In this document: piece by piece, positions 61,745 to 64,000 of the stretch
How positions within the stretch are numbered: position 1 is the stretch's first letter
Layout: each line of letters starts with the position of its first letter
Origin: Clostridium sp. AM30-24
GTDB taxonomy: Bacteria > Bacillota > Clostridia > Lachnospirales > Lachnospiraceae
Reading direction: 5' to 3'
DNA length: 64,000 nt
NCBI RefSeq assembly: GCF_003480435.1
Contig: NZ_QUJB01000014.1
Span: 578-64,577, forward strand
Translations under genes and position numbers: made by a program
Notes under the pieces: model-generated
Told to the model about the DNA's origin: nothing
The model's input: the letters and a program-made list of their open reading frames with translations, nothing else
Databases searched by the model: none

Positions 61745-61817
61745 ATGTAACAGGGAATTCCCCGTTGCACAAAAGGCACTAACGTGCCAATGATGCGCAC
61801 TCGCATGAAACATAATA

Positions 61818-63128
61818 TCAAAAGAAGGTCCGGATAAAATTATTCTTGCAGAACCGGTACTGCCTCGTCGGCCGTCCCTTGCCTTCCTGCTTCTGGGATT
61901 CGATTTCTTCTATTAAATTGGAGTCCAGAAGCTGCTGTAAAATACGGTTGCAGCTGCGGCTCGTGATGTTGAGCCACTGGGACAGGGAGGCAGCTGTCAT
62001 GATCGTGTCCTTATCCATCTGGAAGAGACCGACGATCTTTAGGAGATTGCTCTCGTTGATCCCGTTGCTCTGGGAGTAGTCCAGAGCCTTCGTGTTGGAA
62101 TAGCTGTAATTTAAGGATCTCGTAAGAGAGAGCGGACCGGTGAGGGCATTGTCCTCGCCGGAGATGACAAAACCGTCATTCTTTCCGTATTTGACAGCTT
62201 CCTGCAGGGCAAGATCTGCCTGATAATGACTCTCACCGAGAGATTTTCCGAATCCGGCGCCGAGACGGAATTCCAGATCGCCTTTCTGATCCAGAAAAGC
62301 GATGAGATCCTGGATACGGCTGAAGCTGCTCTTGTAGAGATCACTGTCGAGGTCCAGCTCGAAACGGTTGGAGACTGCGTGGAGTGAGAAATCGTATGCG
62401 TACTCTTTCCGGAAATCAAGAAGATATTTGTGAAGGGTGATCTCCAGATATTCCCGGTCCTGTGAGGAGATATTATCCGGATAGACAAGCTTTATGAGGA
62501 TCACGAGCTTGTTGAGCTGGTGCTTCTGCTTTAAGCGGATAGAATTTATTGCGTGCCGGATGGAATCGCGAACCATCTCCTCCGTGGGGAGAAAGTGGAT
62601 ATAGGGGATCTGAAGCTTGTTGAGGACCTCCAGCTGGTTTGTGGTCCGCGTGAACATCATGTCGATCTTTTTACTTTCCCAGAGCTCCACAGCCCGCTCT
62701 TTTAAGGTTTCATAGTTATAGACAGGATTTTCAAAGCAGTAAGGCATATGTTCCGGATCCAGATATTTCTTTAAATTCATAAAATCATTTACCGGAGTCA
62801 GAAAATCAATATAGAGTCTGTTTAACGGAACATCCGGGTAATGGATTACAAAATTTAACAGGATGGACAGCAGAGTCTTTTCAGTATAGGAGATAAAGGT
62901 ACATGGGACCTTCAGATCATCCACATGGGTCAGAATATAGGAGTAACCAAGTTCCCCGGAGAAAAACAGCACATCGGAGATGTCCTTACACTGTTCGTAT
63001 ATGTCTTTAATTTCTTCCAGATTTTCGTAAACGTACCTGTGAAATACACATCCAAAGTCGTTGTGTTCGATCGCTTTATCGATGACAGCCATTGATTTTA
63101 AAGGACTTATGATACTGATGCTGATCAT
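61818..63128 (-). CDS. Transcriptional regulator divergent from gdhA
   Basis: A 436-residue protein. The N-terminal 200 residues resemble PrpR_N-type sensor folds (SIISPLKSMAVIDKAIE). A middle region has degenerate GGDEF-like sequence (LEFRLGAGFGKSLGESHYQA then ALQEAVKYGKNDGF). A C-terminal winged HTH (SLSQWLNITSRSCNRILQQL) follows. ATG 63,128 is chosen because GGGAGG lies 8 bases upstream. It faces away from gdhA and may sense a nitrogen signal to control it; this is from position only. Confidence 0.75.
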   Translation of the reverse strand: MISISIISPLKSMAVIDKAIEHNDFGCVFHRYVYENLEEIKDIYEQCKDISDVLFFSGELGYSYILTHVDDLKVPCTFISYTEKTLLSILLNFVIHYPDVPLNRLYIDFLTPVNDFMNLKKYLDPEHMPYCFENPVYNYETLKERAVELWESKKIDMMFTRTTNQLEVLNKLQIPYIHFLPTEEMVRDSIRHAINSIRLKQKHQLNKLVILIKLVYPDNISSQDREYLEITLHKYLLDFRKEYAYDFSLHAVSNRFELDLDSDLYKSSFSRIQDLIAFLDQKGDLEFRLGAGFGKSLGESHYQADLALQEAVKYGKNDGFVISGEDNALTGPLSLTRSLNYSYSNTKALDYSQSNGINESNLLKIVGLFQMDKDTIMTAASLSQWLNITSRSCNRILQQLLDSNLIEEIESQKQEGKGRPTRQYRFCKNNFIRTFF

Positions 63129-63217
63129 GGCCGAACCTCCCTTTTTTATATAAGGACATGCTATTAATGACAGGCATGTCGATAAATCAGCTTTTATAAG
63201 AATCGTACCACAGATTG

Positions 63218-63246
63218 TTGACAAAGTCAAAAGGGTATGTTAGAAT
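63218..63246 (+). promoter_or_regulatory. gdhA promoter
   Basis: TTGACA 63,218-63,223, 17 bases, TAGAAT 63,241-63,246. It implies a leader of about 290 bases. Confidence 0.82.
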
Positions 63247-63252
63247 AAAGTC

Positions 63253-64000
<748 letters not shown>

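Overview
The window looks like part of the chromosome of a spore-forming, anaerobic-type Clostridium relative, most probably a Lachnospiraceae gut bacterium. The evidence is Spo0A with 0A boxes, pyruvate phosphate dikinase, a CIRCE-controlled Hsp20/ClpB pair, a DtxR-type metal regulon, LytTR/GHKL regulators and WYY-type cell-wall repeats. The species assignment is inference. No rRNA, tRNA or CRISPR array was seen.

Region 1 (1 to about 23,027) is the right-hand part of a GC-rich integrative conjugative element of the Tn1549/CTn type. Its left end lies outside the window. Rightward transfer genes run VirB6-like, radical SAM, PrgI, VirB4, DNA methylase, NlpC/P60, DUF4315, DUF4366, topoisomerase III, cysteine-rich VLP, an ArdA/ArdC-type antirestriction giant and TTRAP. 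A leftward mobC-relaxase pair and an XRE regulator follow. Next come an AT-rich cargo with an attenuator leader, a KTR protein and a Cfr/RlmN-family rRNA methylase, and then the control and integration end (sigma-like factor, HTH protein, a highly structured non-coding stretch, TnpW, large serine recombinase). Two insertion events can be read from interrupted frames. A second recombinase-bearing element (bases 1 to about 795) sits in the maff2 gene of the ICE, and the ICE itself sits in a chromosomal hipA gene, whose 3' part survives at 23,028-23,630.

Region 2 (23,640-46,600) is mostly housekeeping chromosome: hsp20-clpB under CIRCE; pcp; map; a PRTase-like gene; an ilvBN-ilvC-ilvD branched-chain amino acid cluster behind an Ile/Leu/Val-rich leader peptide and attenuator; a DUF815 ATPase; spo0A; glgA; a DUF212 protein; ppdK with a palindrome over its promoter; a PfkB-family sugar kinase; and a second, convergently placed acetolactate synthase pair with its own plain promoter.

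Region 3 (46,700-58,630) is accessory and increasingly AT-rich. It has a LytTR regulator, two translationally coupled kinase-like proteins that appear to share out the parts of one histidine kinase, a second paralogous LytTR regulator, and then secreted or surface proteins of unknown role (membrane-anchored protein, lipoprotein, 920-residue beta-helix exoprotein, two cell-wall-repeat proteins). A decayed AbiE-type toxin-antitoxin locus with an intact 15-bp operator palindrome lies among them.

Region 4 (58,640-64,000) holds a metal regulon (a small protein, a DtxR/MntR repressor, DUF2325, DUF3793 and flavodoxin) marked by repeated TTAG-N6-CTAA operators. It ends with a PrpR-like regulator transcribed away from gdhA, which has a strong promoter and an unusually long leader and is cut by the window end.
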